This document shows, piece after piece, positions 22,925 to 35,731 of a stretch of DNA of 64,000 nt. Under the pieces are notes generated by a model. That model was not told the origin of the DNA. It saw only the letters and a program-made list of their open reading frames with translations, and searched no databases. A program made the translations under genes and the position numbers. Source of the DNA: Bostrychus sinensis (lineage: Eukaryota > Chordata > Actinopteri > Gobiiformes > Eleotridae). Location: the NCBI GenBank assembly GCA_020698575.1, contig CM036256.1:18057908-18121907 (forward strand), in the 5' to 3' direction. Each line of letters begins with the position of its first letter. Position 1 is the stretch's first letter.

Positions 22925-23010
22925 ATAGGTTTTACACCAGATGTCATTCTTAACACAACTCTCTCTATTTATCCAGGCTTTGAACTAGCACAAAGAGGCT
23001 GTGACTAGAT
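22925..23010. repeat. SINE-like dispersed repeat fragment
   Basis: TTTACACCAGATGTCATTCT, then CTCTATTTATCCAGGCTTTG and AACTAGCACAAAGAGGCTG, match the family noted at 20745-20835. Truncated and diverged. Confidence 0.5.
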
Positions 23011-23639
23011 TTAAATAAGACTCAAAACTGGCATTATATGACCTATTTTAACAGTAACAGATATATGCCACTTTTCAATAGTTTTACACATATTACTAAC
23101 TCTAGTCTTACCTGGTTTAGTGAGCAACGTCAGACAGGATCCAGTTTGATGTTTTAATGGCTCCTTCTGTGAAAGCTCAAGCTCTCCATTCTCCTCACTC
23201 GGCTCTCAGTCCTTAGTCTCATTGAAAACAACGGCCTGCATACAGTACCAGCAAAATCCGTGCACTAGAGGGACAGTCGAGGTTGGTTCAGAAAGAAGGA
23301 GGCTGATGGTACAAGTCTCAATGTATTTGAGGAGAGGGAGACTTGGTACTGCCCTCCTTCTCTGGTGTCATCTGGAGTTTAGCAAAGAAACAACGACTCC
23401 TCCTAAAAACAAAATGAAATAACAGAGTAAGGTTAAACATTCACAACAATCATTTGACATATCTTTTCATTTACAATACTCTAATTTTCACACAAAGCAG
23501 TTCTTTAAAAAACAGGCTCCTCCAACAACTTCAAACTATTGTGAAATTTATTAGGTCTGGCATAATACAGACGGATCTGCTGTTAATAATTTGGAAATTA
23601 AAAAGTGGTCTTTTTTAAGTGTACTCCATAAAAGGCATG

Positions 23640-23641
<2 letters not shown>

Positions 23642-23710
<69 letters not shown>
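23642..23710. repeat. CT dinucleotide microsatellite
   Basis: About 34 CT units are interrupted once by CG (near 23685). The homopurine/homopyrimidine tract lies in the first angptl1 5' intron, between the two proposed non-coding exons. Confidence 0.97.
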
Positions 23711-24130
23711 GGTGCGCCCTGGCAATCTTAGAGCCACTAGCAGCTGTGTTTATTTAGTTATGAGGACAATATGGACAGGGTTTAGAGACAAAAAAAAAAA
23801 ATGTCTCTCAGCTAAATGTTTTGGATTGGAGCGGAAGCAGGGGCTTTGATGCATGATTTTCTGTAACAGGAAACATACTTCACCATGTGGGTGTACTTGT
23901 TTAGCCAAGGCAGGACACCCATGTTGCAATGTGAACAGCTTGTATGTCTAAATAACAACATTTCTGGCAGAATTATGTTTAATTAAATATAGCCAAAAAT
24001 CTATATTCAGAATAAAAATGTTGCTTTCTAAAATATTTTATAACTATAGCTACTTACCTTTTTATCTTTCAGTAGCCTGCACCTGTCACCTGTTGGACGG
24101 GGTGTGTAGTAAATCCGCTGGAATATGCTA

Positions 24131-24922
24131 TAAGATATTCGGATAACATTTTAATGGCTAATGTAACCTTTTTCGGTTACCGTGCTTTTTTTTTTTTTTT
24201 TTAAATATATGAGGCCTATTTTAGAGTCGTTTAAAAGCCCCCCCCCCCATCTCTTAGGCTTGTGTCTGCACTAAACAGAGATACTTTTTTCCCCCTATCA
24301 GAGTTATTTTTGTTTTGCTCCGCACAACTTGTTTGGCAGTCTACCGTGTGCCCTCTGCCCTCTGTGTGAGCCCCTCCTTGTGGTGAGAGGAGATAACTGC
24401 CCTTGTTAGTTGCTGGTGCGTTGGTTTACTGACAGATGAGATACTGTACGTAAAATGTATGAGATTATTACCATTCAAGTATCTGAATATCTTAGCACTG
24501 CATTTGCCTCTCTCCCTATTTGGCTCTTTGCGGCATAGTCCACATTAAATACAATAAAAAATATCCGTCCATAAAATAAAAACAAATTATATTGCAAATA
24601 TAAAAAATAGTAAATATTTAGGGGGAAAGTTGTATTTTCTAATGCCAGTGTTATGCCAACGTCATGTCTTGGTTTGACCAATCAGAAGAAGTGCCGCTCT
24701 GACCGCTGACGCACAGTTGGCTCGTGTCCTGCTGGATCACGGAGAGCAAAAGCTACACTTGCTACACAAATCTTTGTTGACTTCTACCCTGTGTATTATT
24801 TAAACACAAGAAAGTAAGGATTGAAAGTACAGCTACGCGTTTTAAGGAACATTTAACGTAATCGATGCTTGTCAACACTTGTTTTCTTCACTCTCTTGTG
24901 GGCTGTTTATTTTTCTTCCAGC
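24131..24922. promoter_or_regulatory. Divergent promoter interval between angptl1 5' end and zyg11
   Basis: About 0.8 kb separates the angptl1 5' donor at 24058 from the zyg11 start. It contains a T-run and a C-run near 24187-24250. On the zyg11 side are a CCAAT box (24678-24682) and a CRE-like TGACGCA (about 24708-24714) followed by GC-richer sequence. A donor-like GTAAGG at about 24814 may define an alternative 5' exon. Confidence 0.5.
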
Positions 24923-27900
24923 ATGGTGAGTGTAGTTGGTTTGACCCCTGTCCCTTTTGATAAATGATGCCTCTGTCAGTGACCAGCTGCGCTAACCTCC
25001 ATTGACAATGAACCACCTGAAGGTAGCTTTTGTCCACTTTGCCCTATGGCGAGCTGTCGGATTATAGGCTTTAAACAAGCTTTATTCGTGTGCAGTGGCT
25101 CAACTCTTGTCGATAAAATTAGACTCTTAGCATTAGGGATCTTGTGTCACTGTCGCTGCGGATCTGGTTCACAGACAACCCAGCTCTGTATATGTTTTTT
25201 TGTCCCCTTTTTTACTCTGGAAAACAACTTTTTACAGAGCTTTAAACTGCACCAAAATAAGCTTTAATATTTGTATTTGTATTCATTTTTCAAATTCTTA
25301 GTAAATAATTATATCAATTTATGGGAACAGATTTATAACAACATTTTTAATATGTTATTGTTATACTGTATGTACTTTCATATGTAAAAATAAATAAATT
25401 GAACATTTGCATTACTTTACATTTTTATTCAACTTAGTTTTTCAATAAAACTTTCTCTGCAGGATACTGATGGGCCCCAGTCTCTATGTGAGCTGTGTCT
25501 GACTCAGGTGTGCCTCTGTCTGGATGCTTTGTGCAGCAGACGAACAGATGGCTCCCTGTGCCTCAGCAAGGCCCCACTCTTCCTTCCTTCTGAGATGGCT
25601 GACCAGCTTCTGTACATGATGAGTAAACAAGGTAGGACTCCAAACTGCATCGGAGCAACCAACTTAAATAACTAAAGGTCAAACCACAGATGCCAAGTTT
25701 GTGCCCATGAAAAAAATCAAAAGTAAAATGCATGAACTTTACCGAAATCTATTCACACAGTGGAGTGAAGTAACTGTTTTCTCAAGTGGTTGGAAATTTC
25801 ATGTTCATGGATATAAATGGCTTATGTGATGCTATTTTTCTCAGCTTTTCCTTTTGCCTCTCTCACCAGGTATACTTAATGACACAACAGTTGGGATTTT
25901 CCGAGACTGTAAGGAGTTCCGCCTGCGCCGAGCCTCCATCCGCTTCTGCACAGTGTCTGCTAAGGCTTTCGCCCTGGCTCTCTGCCCCCACAGACTCCAA
26001 GAACTAGATGCCTCTTGGGTCTCTGGAGAAATCACTGGGGCTAATATCATCTCCGGCCTGGCTTCTAACCCTGAGAGCAGATTGAGCCTCCAGAGGTTGT
26101 CCCTGAATGGACTGCACCTGGATTGGTGTACACTAAAGGCGAGTGAGGGCGCCTGTGTTGGCTTCAGCACCCTGCGGGGTTTGAGGACGCTGAACCTTGC
26201 CAATACAGACCTGAACGATGAAGTCCTTGAGGATGTATGCACTCTACCTCATCTGGAAATGCTTGATATATCCTGTTGTGCTGTCTCGACGCTTACTCCG
26301 CTGCTTGAGTGCAAAAACACACTAAAATCCTTAATCGCACACAGGCTCAGGCAGCTTGATATGTCCCCTTCTAGACTGCTTTTTGTCCTCACACAGTTAC
26401 ACTCTGTAAGGCATCTGGACTTTTCTGATGACCACTTAAGTGAGGACAGTGATGGCAGCAATGGAGATGAGACAGTGCGGCAACTTCTTGAGGGGAGCCC
26501 CCAGGTTCTCCCTTCACTGGTTTCTCTAGATGTGTCAGGGCGAAAGAGAATCACCGAAACATCAGTGAGAGCATTTGTGGAGGCCAGGAGTGGACTGGTT
26601 TTCTTGGGTCTGATGGCTACAGGTGTTAGTTCCTGTGAAGCTTTGGAGTCATGCAAAAACCTAAAGGTCAGAGAGCAAGCCTTCTGAGTCACTGATGAGA
26701 CATTCTTGCATATACAGGCATACGGTTCTCATTTGTCTTTGACTGGATCGTCTGTTGTATATTCCCATACTCACTTTGCATTTCCCTGTGTGACATTAAT
26801 GTTATGCTGCTTACATTTAGGTAACTGGAGAAGCTAATGAGAGCCAGGTGTGTGAGGCTTTGAGAAGGTACAGAGACAGGGAGTGTTTTATCCGAGAGGC
26901 TCTTGTCCATCTTTACAATCTAACCACCGACATCAACAAACCACGACCTGATATGCTCAAGGTAACATTCCTATAATACATTACATTACATGAATGTGCT
27001 GTCCAAACTCACAAAGAAAATAGTCACAATTGGAGATACAGTAAAATGATTATTAGCACCATTCAATATTTGTCTTTTTTTTGTTTTTTGCTTAAGTGAA
27101 TGTGCTTAATGCCATCAGAGCACTGCAATTTTAAAACCAGAAGTCAGGTATTAACTTGGATAGAAATGTATTGGATAGATGCCCACACAAAACACGACAA
27201 ATTACGTTTAACAAGTTCAATCCAAAAGTGGCTCCTGCTTCTAACCACATTTAATGTTTGGCAATTGTAGCTGGTGTTGAGTGGGATGCAGAGCCACCCC
27301 ACATCTCTCCAGGTTCAGCTGGTGGCCACAGCATGTGTGTTCAACCTGACCACTCAGAACCTGGCAGAAGCCATGCCTGTTAGCCTGCTCACCTCCACTG
27401 TCACCCAGCTGCTGTTGGCCATGAAGACTTTCCCTAATCATACACAAGTAAGACAATATGTTCACTGTTTTAGTTTAGAGAAGCCATAGGTCAAATGGTA
27501 CTATTTATGTATATCTAGCATCTGCTGAAATCATAAGTTTTATTTAGCATTTTACATGTCCCATCTCTGCAGTTTCCACTCCTAGCTATACACCTGATAG
27601 ATAAACAGTATCTTTCCAGGTGCAGAAGAACTGTCTTTTGGCTCTCTGCAGTGACTACCTCCTTCAGGACATCCCATTTGACAAGTTAGTTTTCTTTGTT
27701 TAAATTATAAGATAACCAGGCCATGATATTCTGCCAATTAAAACATTAATTTGTTAAAGATTGTTTGCACATGTATCTATAATACTTTGCTTTTGTCATA
27801 AATGCTTTAATGGTTTAGGTATTTAGCTGTCACACTGGTCATTAACTGGTTGAGCAGTCACGAAGATCCTACTCTCCAGAGAATGGCTGTAGCTGTCATC

Positions 27901-30736
27901 TCCATTCTGGTAGCAAAGGTCAAGACACTACTTAATTACTGTGCATTAGTTCTGTCTAGTAATATAGTATAGCACCTGTTAGCGTCAGCTGATTAGTACC
28001 CTAATGTCTCTGTTATGTGTGTGACAAAGCTAATGATATGTGACAGTAGCCACCTTTGTTTTTTTAGTTTGTAATGTCTGAGCTATATTGGTCCCATAGT
28101 TTGACCTCTCAGAATCTTTATTTATGTATTTGTTTGCAGCTGTCCTCAGTGGAGACTGCACAGCTCAGCAAGGACATCTTTATAATGAAGGTACAATTAC
28201 ACTTATGGGAGTATAGGTTTCAGACATATGAAATGTCCCTGGCTTAACAGCTGATATGCAAGAGTATATTTCTGGGTCTCTCTCATGTCTTCTTCACGTG
28301 CTATGTTTTCCATTACCTGCTGAACATATTGAGGGTTGTGAACCTAAAAGTGACCTTTTGGGTGAGATTGGCATGTACTGTATTTATCAAATGAAAGTGT
28401 CTGTTATTTTATACTACTAAAATAACACTAATATTGCCAATTAATTAAGAACTATTGACCTATCTCTGAACATACGGTGTAAGTGCATATAACAGCTCTA
28501 CTATGGGAGCTAAACAGGGTGACCACCTCAAAAAGTACAAAAAGTGGGACAAATTGTGCAATTGGGTGGGACAAGGTGGGACAACCTGAGAAATAAATGT
28601 TTTGCTTCAGTTTAGGCCCTATAATGTGCTGTTTTTATCCCCAAAACACACATTTTGTTCTACTCAGACTTTATTCAATGGAATAAAAAGGATGGAACAG
28701 AAAAAAAATCAAAGTTCTCAATCTGTATTTTTCTCCAAATAATCCAGCAACAACTCCAGCTCACAGAGGCCTGTCCTGAAACACAGGAGCTGCAACACAA
28801 CAACTACTGTATATAATTCCAACCCAGTGAATTGGATGCCCAAAATTTTTTATTCTACATTTTACCCATGGACTACTGACCTTACTGTGTTGTTCTTAAC
28901 TTTAATCTCTCTTTTTATAAGATACATACAGTCATTATACTGCTTGATTGAATCTGTCTGCCCACTAAGAAAATAAAATACTTGTGTGCATAAATACTGT
29001 CATTATTATTATTATTGTTTCAACCAGATTTATTATGCATGAAATATTGCATTATTTGTGCGGTGTACATTTTGCAGTTTTATGTTAGATGTATTTGTGT
29101 CTTATTTTGTTTTTTTATTGTTTTTCTTTTTGTAGCAGCTGCTGACTATTGTTCAGCAGAGAGCCATGGTTGGAGTGGTAGACTCCACTTTGAAGTTTGC
29201 CTTAAGTGCTCTGTGGAATTTAACAGATGAGATGCCCGCAGCAGCCCGCAACTTTATAGACTGTCTGGGTTTGGAGCTGTATGAGGAGGTTCTTGAGGTA
29301 CAACATAAATGGCAAATAATATTATGAGATTTATGTTTTTATATTTAGTTTTTATCCTTTATCTGTTGCAGTCCTATTGCACTGAACCGTCTATTCAGCA
29401 GAAAGTTCTCGGTCTTTTGGTAAGTTTAAGTGAATCTATTTTTTATTTATGTTCCCAGGTATAGCATTGCATTACTTGTCTGGCTTTTCTGCAGAACAAC
29501 CTAGCTGAGGTGGAGGAGTTGCAGCCCGATCTAATGGAGGAAGACCTTCTGGAGCACGTCCTCAGTCTGTTGCAGGACGCCCAGTTAGAAGTTGGTGTAC
29601 GATACTTTGCCGGTGGTATTTTGGCTCATCTTGCTTCCAGACCAGAAGCCTGGACTCTGGATGAGGACCTCCGCACCACTATACTGACACAGCTGGTACG
29701 CATAAAGTTTAAAACTTAAAACTGAATGTCGTTATGCAGATAGTTGAGTTCTCTATTGGCTCTGTCGTAACACTGTCTTTGTTTCGTGCAGCATTCATCC
29801 ATAATGACATGGACACATCTGGAGCAAGAGATGGTCTCATACCGGTGGGAGGACAATAGTACTTTTGTTGTTAAATTTAGTTATTGCTAATTTATTTGTT
29901 CTGTCTCTTTAATAATTAAGAGTCTATAGTCACGCAACACATTTTAGAAATGTAATTTGTATGTTTTGGGTTTAGGTCGATGGATAAATACTTTATTAAT
30001 CCCAAAGGAAATTGTGTAGTAGTCTGTGTCAGCCCTGCAACTAACTAGGCAATTGTCCAGGGTTTACCATCTAAGGCCCATAGTTGCTGAGCTAGGCTTC
30101 AGCCACCCATGACCCCTAGCAGGAATTTGTGAAAAATGACAAAAGTAATTTTTATATTATTTGTTACTTAAAAACAACTCACAGCTTATAAATAGTTTTT
30201 CTTTAATATTAAAAGCCTATTTCTTGACTCCTGTATTTTAGGTCATTCCAACCCTTTTGCCCTCTGCTTCAGACCAGTCAGCCTCCAGGAGTGCAGCTGT
30301 GGGCAGTCTGGGCCATACATCTGGTCTGCAGTCAAAACAGTAAGACACAAAAACGGATCAGTGATCTGGGGAGAAGTTTGAATATGGGAAGCGCATAGAT
30401 TGTTTCCTACGGTCATTGTATCCAAGACAGTGATCCTCAAATGGCTTTATTTAATAACAAGAATTCTGCATATGATGTTGTTTGCTGTATTTAATATGAA
30501 CCAAATGATATTCATGTATTTACTTGTTTTTTATCAAGTTTTTCTTTCTCTATATCTCCTCAGCGCCACATTACAGCATTTTGTTGGAGAACGAAGGTGT
30601 GACTGAACTTCTCAAGGCTTTGGCTGCACATCCAGACACACAGAGTGACATTAAAGGACTATCAGACAGCATCTTGTCTATGGTAGAACAACATCAAAGT
30701 AACCCTGGACTCAAAACAAGGCCTCAGAGCTCCTGA
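24923..30736 (+). CDS. zyg11: ZYG11-family CUL2 ubiquitin-ligase substrate receptor
   Basis: Leucine-rich and armadillo-repeat substrate receptor of Cullin-2 RING ligases; the human paralogs ZYG11B and ZER1 read Gly/N-degrons. Fourteen coding exons: 24923-24925, 25463-25631, 25870-26666, 26821-26961, 27271-27447, 27620-27684, 27819-27918, 28140-28190, 29136-29297, 29372-29419, 29495-29695, 29792-29844, 30242-30339 and 30564-30736. They give 745 residues (human ZYG11B 744). The first coding exon contributes only the ATG, which abuts its donor. Landmarks: a CUL2-box-like N-terminus, LRRs in exon 3 (LEMLDISCCAVSTL, LVSLDVSGRKRIT), and ARM repeats (VQLVATACVFNLTTQNLAE, NCLLALCSDYLLQDIPFDK, LKFALSALWNLTDE, QQKVLGLLNNLAEVEEL, PGVQLWAVWAIHLVCS). 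It is closer to ZYG11A/B than to ZER1. A polyA signal lies at 31094-31099. Confidence 0.93.
29975..30130. repeat. LINE/SINE-tail-like dispersed repeat in zyg11 intron
   Basis: ATACTTTATTAATCCCAAAG is a well-known type of teleost retroelement tail. It is followed by AATTGTCCAGGG and AAGGCCCATAGTTGCTGAG, which also occur near 33040-33090, so both belong to one family. Confidence 0.6.
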
Positions 30737-33700
30737 CAAATGTAAGAAAGTATGAAGTACAATTTATTCTGTTTTTGGTCATAGACACTGTTTGTTTTTT
30801 TGTTTTTTTTTATTGTTTTATGTATGCTGTCAATTTATTCCAATGCAGATTTGAGAACTAACCTAAAAAGAAGGTGATTAATCTTAAAATTGTCGATTAT
30901 ATAATTAAAACATCTTATTGTATTCTAAACAAAACATTTCTAAACTTTTTTTACATTTGTATTTTCAGATATAATTAGTTGTATCACAGATATTGTTTTT
31001 CCCCAAATTCATTCTTTAGTTGATGGAGCTGATAACCTTCAAACTTGTAATCATGTTCCTTGTTTAAAGATTTCAAATAATGTGCAAGTCCAAAATAAAG
31101 GTTCAAAACATCCCTTAGCAATGAATATACTTTGACTCGATGTGTTGGTCACTAGAGGGTGCTGTAGCATAGGATAATAGCACTACTTTGTTCCTAAAGG
31201 TCACTTTACATTAAACATTAATCTTAGATTATGAATAGCTATATGATATGGCAACCACACCAACCCTTTAATCTGCAGTCATGATGTAAGTTATCTCCCC
31301 ACTTTCATTTACCGCTGCTCCACAAATGTATTGCACAGCTTGAAGACTGCTTGTAGGCATTTAAGTATGCATTAACAAGCTGAAGTGAGCATCTGAGTTG
31401 TACAACTTGTTCAACTCAAAGTGCCAAGTCGTCCTAATTTACATGATTAACTGCTATTGAGGATTTCAAAGTGGGCTGTTTAATAAAATATGCCTTGTGA
31501 TTCCCTTACATTAGCAGTCATTTTCTCCCCGGAATATAGGAGAGCTGTGAAAAGTGATCCTGGGTCAGCATTTAGCAGCAACTTCAACCTCTAAATGGTA
31601 AACTCACTGTGTACTAGCTTAAGGGGTCAGGGGTCAAATGCAGGTGTGCGCTTACCATTAGCATGAAGGTTTTGAGAATGTGTTGCTTTACATTTGGATT
31701 TCGTATGTGTACATGGAAAACTTTGCATGTCAGGGATTGAATTGGACATAGGAGCCAAAGTGTAATTGGGTAGTATGGGTACATTAATTAGGTCTTAGGT
31801 TTCTGTCTCTGCCTCAAAGAGCACATCAATATTGAAGCGACACATGAGCCAGAGACAGACAGAAAGACAGACGAGGAAAAAACACACAGTTGGAAAGAAT
31901 TACGAGTTGCAAAAATAGACATGTCTATAGGAAATGGACAGGAATAAAAATAGGACTTAAGTCTTAAAATAAGATTAAACAAGTTAAATAAAGATAACTG
32001 GAGATAGAGAGAGCCAAAAGACATTAAAAGCCCTTTCATGCTTTATGATGGTTGGTACAAAAATACACTGTAGACCAAATTGCTGAGCGCCTGTCTCAAG
32101 CTGGAAATTTCATTGTGAGCTTTTGGGTTGGAGCTTAGTGTGAGTAAGCATGGCGTTATCTCTCCCATGCAGCCAGCTCTATTGGCTTAACACAACTGCG
32201 AACCAGCCTGAACACACCAATGTACAATACACACCTCCAACTCTGCTTTTATGATAACAAGCATGAGAGGAGCTAAGCTGACAACCAGACACGAGTAAAT
32301 AAACTCGAACTCAGAGCACTATTAGGGAAGTTAATATCTTCAGTTTGTATCTCAAAACAGTACAGAAACAGTGATCTGGATCTAGACCAAAATTAATGAT
32401 ATTGTCTCTAGCTATTAATGACATTTTCTGAAGTTTTAATAACAAAAATAAAATTCTGTATTTATAAAAGCATTGCTAGACTCTGAGACATGTAAGGTCC
32501 ACATATGCATTGTTCTAACCTGAATGCTAATTTGATTATGCCAACCTTTGAAACACACAGAGAACAAAACATAGGAAAGTAAAATTTAAAGAGCCAGAAG
32601 AAGTTCAGCAACAAGACAAAGCACAGAACATTACTCCAGGCAGGACTATGATGCACAAAAGGACAACCCATCTCCTCTCAAATGACCTTTTACCACTGAG
32701 CCCAGCTGTGTATAAAGCAGCAGCACTGGGCCGTCCTTCTCTTCACCAACTGCAGAATCAATCAATAGTCACTTCCTCAGAGGGCTAGGCCAAGATTGTC
32801 AATATCAGATACAACCTCTTACTTATGATTAAACTCAAGTTTTATGATGAGTGTCAAATAAATCCTGTCCTCTGTGTATTATTCTGGGTTTTCTCTCCAG
32901 GTTCCTTTGGCTTCCTCCCACTGCCTAAGCACATGCATTTATGGTTAATTTACCCTTACTAAATGAATGCAAGAGTGTCTAGTTGTCTGTCAGTGTGTGT
33001 CTCTAAGTGTCAGGACTGCGACTAACCATTGGGGCCATTGTCCAGGGTGTACCCCACCGAAGGCCCATAGTTGCTGAGATAGGCTGCAGATACCCACAAC
33101 CCCCAAGAGGAATAAGCTGAAGAAGATAAATTATGATAACGTGATAATATTGGTCAAAGGGTGGCTATAAAGACTGCATAGAAAGTTGCATTTGCCTTAA
33201 GATACAGACATTGAACGTTGTGGACTTGAGTCAGGTTATACATCAGGTGCATCTCAACAGATTGGTGAGTTCAGTAGTTTAATTATAAAAGCGAAAAGCC
33301 AACAGTATTATATGAATCTATGTAATATCTGTGTTGACTTAGTGAAATACATTCACTTTTCCACCATATTCTGTTTGCACTTGTAATGCCAGTTTATACC
33401 CAAGTAAAAAAAAATGAAACCACAATCACTTCACATGGTCTGTTGGCTTAGTAAACGTATTTTAATGTGCTTTAACTCAGTGCACTATGGCTGACAATTA
33501 TTCAGTGCTGCCATGTAGAAGACAGTTAATTAATTTATTGGAAATAATTAAGTCTAACATATTTAATACAATGAGTTTCCAGTGTAAATTTAGCCTCTTG
33601 TCTGAACTCTGGTATCTGCCCCAGGACTTTCTCCACATTTCATTGTGTGCAAGGCGATGTGTCAGACGGCTATTACGCTCGGTTAGAGTTGCTCTTACTT

Positions 33701-35731
33701 GATGTCACATCTCCAGTCAGTGGGCATTTTACAGTGCAGAGCTTGCCTTCTGGTCAGTGAGGCTACACAGTGTTAAAAAAGCATGACTCAAAAAGACCAC
33801 AGATGGTAAACAAGGCTGCTAGCGTCCAATAGTTGTGTTCATTTATGTGTATTTACAGTTGTGTTGTGACCGGTTTCATCCAGAGCTATGTTCACATCAA
33901 GTCTGTCACTGTTTGCTTAGCTGTACTTTGTTAATAAGGATTATGAATGATGACAAAAACAGGTTAACAGGAATTCCACTGTTCAGTGTGCTTTAAATGC
34001 ATTACTACTTGTAAATATCCAGGATAGTACTTAGATGTAATTCTGTGAGCAAGATAGTGTTGTGTCTTCATTCAGTGTTTTTTTTAGCTAAACACTAGTG
34101 AGAGTAACAATAATCATCTAATATACAAACCTAGAATTAATTAAATTATTAACAATATTAACTGGTTAGTGAAAGAGCACTGATTTTCCTAGTAGTAGTT
34201 CATCCATGTGAGTCACTTGAATGAGGCCAACCATCTAGATCCTATTTCCAGGCTGCTCTCTCACCCTTGCCTGTGGCATCACGTGGCCTTATCAGTTTGC
34301 TTTGCAGAATCTCTTCCACAATCTACAGTTGTATGTAGATATAGTGGATTAATGCAGACCTATGCAAACTGTAGTGAAAGGAGGACGAGATTTGCAGTCA
34401 GAGGCAGGGTATGTTTACAGAGCTGTAGCAGGGACATACATAGGTAGTTACAGTAGAAGTGCTGCCTCAATATGGTGCCCAGTTACTGAATCAGACACAC
34501 ACATCTCACACAAAGAAGAGACAACACATACAGTGGATATACTGTATTCCTGATTGTTTGCAATGATGGTTGTGTGGAAATTAATGATTATCTTTGTAGT
34601 TCAGAGTGGGTTGACATTGAGCCAGTGCCTCTCATTAACAGCTCCATGAGCAGAAACAATCAATCAAAGACAGGCTCAATGCACGACTCATTGTTACATT
34701 AACAAACAAGATGCTCACATAATTAAAGCCACATAGGTCTGATACAGAGTACACAGTTTTAGACACATTGTTTTTGGACTTAAATATTTCAAAGGTCTAC
34801 ATACAGTGGTGCATAAAAAATAATTTTGTTTTAGTTTGTGTAAGTTTATTATATAGTCATATAACCCTGATGTATGCTCTAAGATATTATTGAACCAATC
34901 ACAAGAATAATCCTTGTAAATCTACTATGTGGAAGAGCAACTAAATGTTCATAATAAATCTTCATAATAAATAACAAATGAAAGGGAAAAAGGAGATTTT
35001 AATTGACTACATTTGGGCTGGAAGAAAAGGTGAATCACATTTCTCGCTTCACATGATTAGTTTTGAATATAGCCCTCAAGGTTTATACACACTTCTTAAG
35101 GCTTTTGGTGCATCAACAGTGCATGCAGAAACTGAGGACACTGGACTAAAACCAGAGACAATAAGAGAAACAGGCCATCTCATTCTGCTCTGTACAAGCA
35201 TCCACTGGGACCTGGTGCCTAAACACTAGCTTATACCTGTCAAATACATACATAAATACAAACAGGTGAACAAACAGTACAAAAAGACAAATAACCAGTG
35301 CACAATATGCCCACATTTATAAAACACATACAAACACACATGTACATCCCACCCTCAACTGTAGCTATATGGTTACACTCATCAGTGAACTGTTCGATTG
35401 ACATTAGATTTGTATTTGATTGTACTCTGACTGCAGAGTCACCTTCACAGTTCCTACACAGTTTTCCCAGTGCCATGATGGAGGTCCATTGTTGTTGATG
35501 TCCAAAACTAAGCAAGAAAATATTAGAATATTAGAAAATTAGTTAAATCCACAATACCCTGTTTAAAACTAGGCCAAATTAAAAAGCTGTTTTTTATTTG
35601 CTCACAGGCAAACATCCAAAGGTCCTGGGCCTCCATTATAGCAGTCTAGTCTAGTCTGGTCTGCCTGTCTTACAGGCTTTTTAACTCATGAGGCACCGTG
35701 GGATTCTTTGATTAGCTGAAGGCCTGAGCCA
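30737..35731. other. zyg11-lrrc52 intergenic desert
   Basis: About 5 kb without a recognisable gene. The left end is the zyg11 3' UTR with AATAAA at 31094-31099. The remainder is AT-rich with retroelement debris at 32882-33130. Reading frames here are short, lack splice partners and resemble no family I know. The right end is the lrrc52 3' UTR. Confidence 0.65.
32882..33130 (+). repeat. Degenerate teleost retroelement body
   Basis: TTCTCTCCAGGTTCC, CTTCCTCCCACTG, GCACATGCATTTATGGTTAA and GTCCAGGGTGTACCCCACC follow in the order of a common teleost repeat body that continues the SINE core seen at 12490-12768. The end segment GCCCATAGTTGCTGAGATAGG matches the zyg11 intron copy at 29975-30130. 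Confidence 0.65.

Larger units (their letters stand above)
20564..24130 (-). other. angptl1 5' region: two likely non-coding exons and long introns
   Basis: An acceptor at 20565 (TTTTTACAG) ends the intron before the coding exon. Upstream, 23402-23112 is bounded by a clean acceptor (TTTTGTTTTTAG) and donor (CCAG then GTAAGA). A further strong donor, AAG then GTAAGTA, lies at 24058/24057. Together they suggest two non-coding 5' exons, the first starting somewhere above 24058. The intron contains a CT microsatellite and SINE-like fragments but no other gene. Confidence 0.6.

Noticed and set aside
24806..24925. Four-nucleotide microexon containing the zyg11 ATG
   Set aside because: TTCTTCCAG directly before CATG looks like an acceptor, but a single 5' exon running to 24925 is simpler; left to transcript data.
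25841..26692. Antisense frames of 133 and 147 codons opposite zyg11 exon 3
   Set aside because: Shadow frames of a conserved coding exon; no independent family resemblance or promoter.
30737..35731. Search for a hidden gene in the 5-kb desert
   Set aside because: Both strands show only short frames and repeat debris; nothing could be supported.
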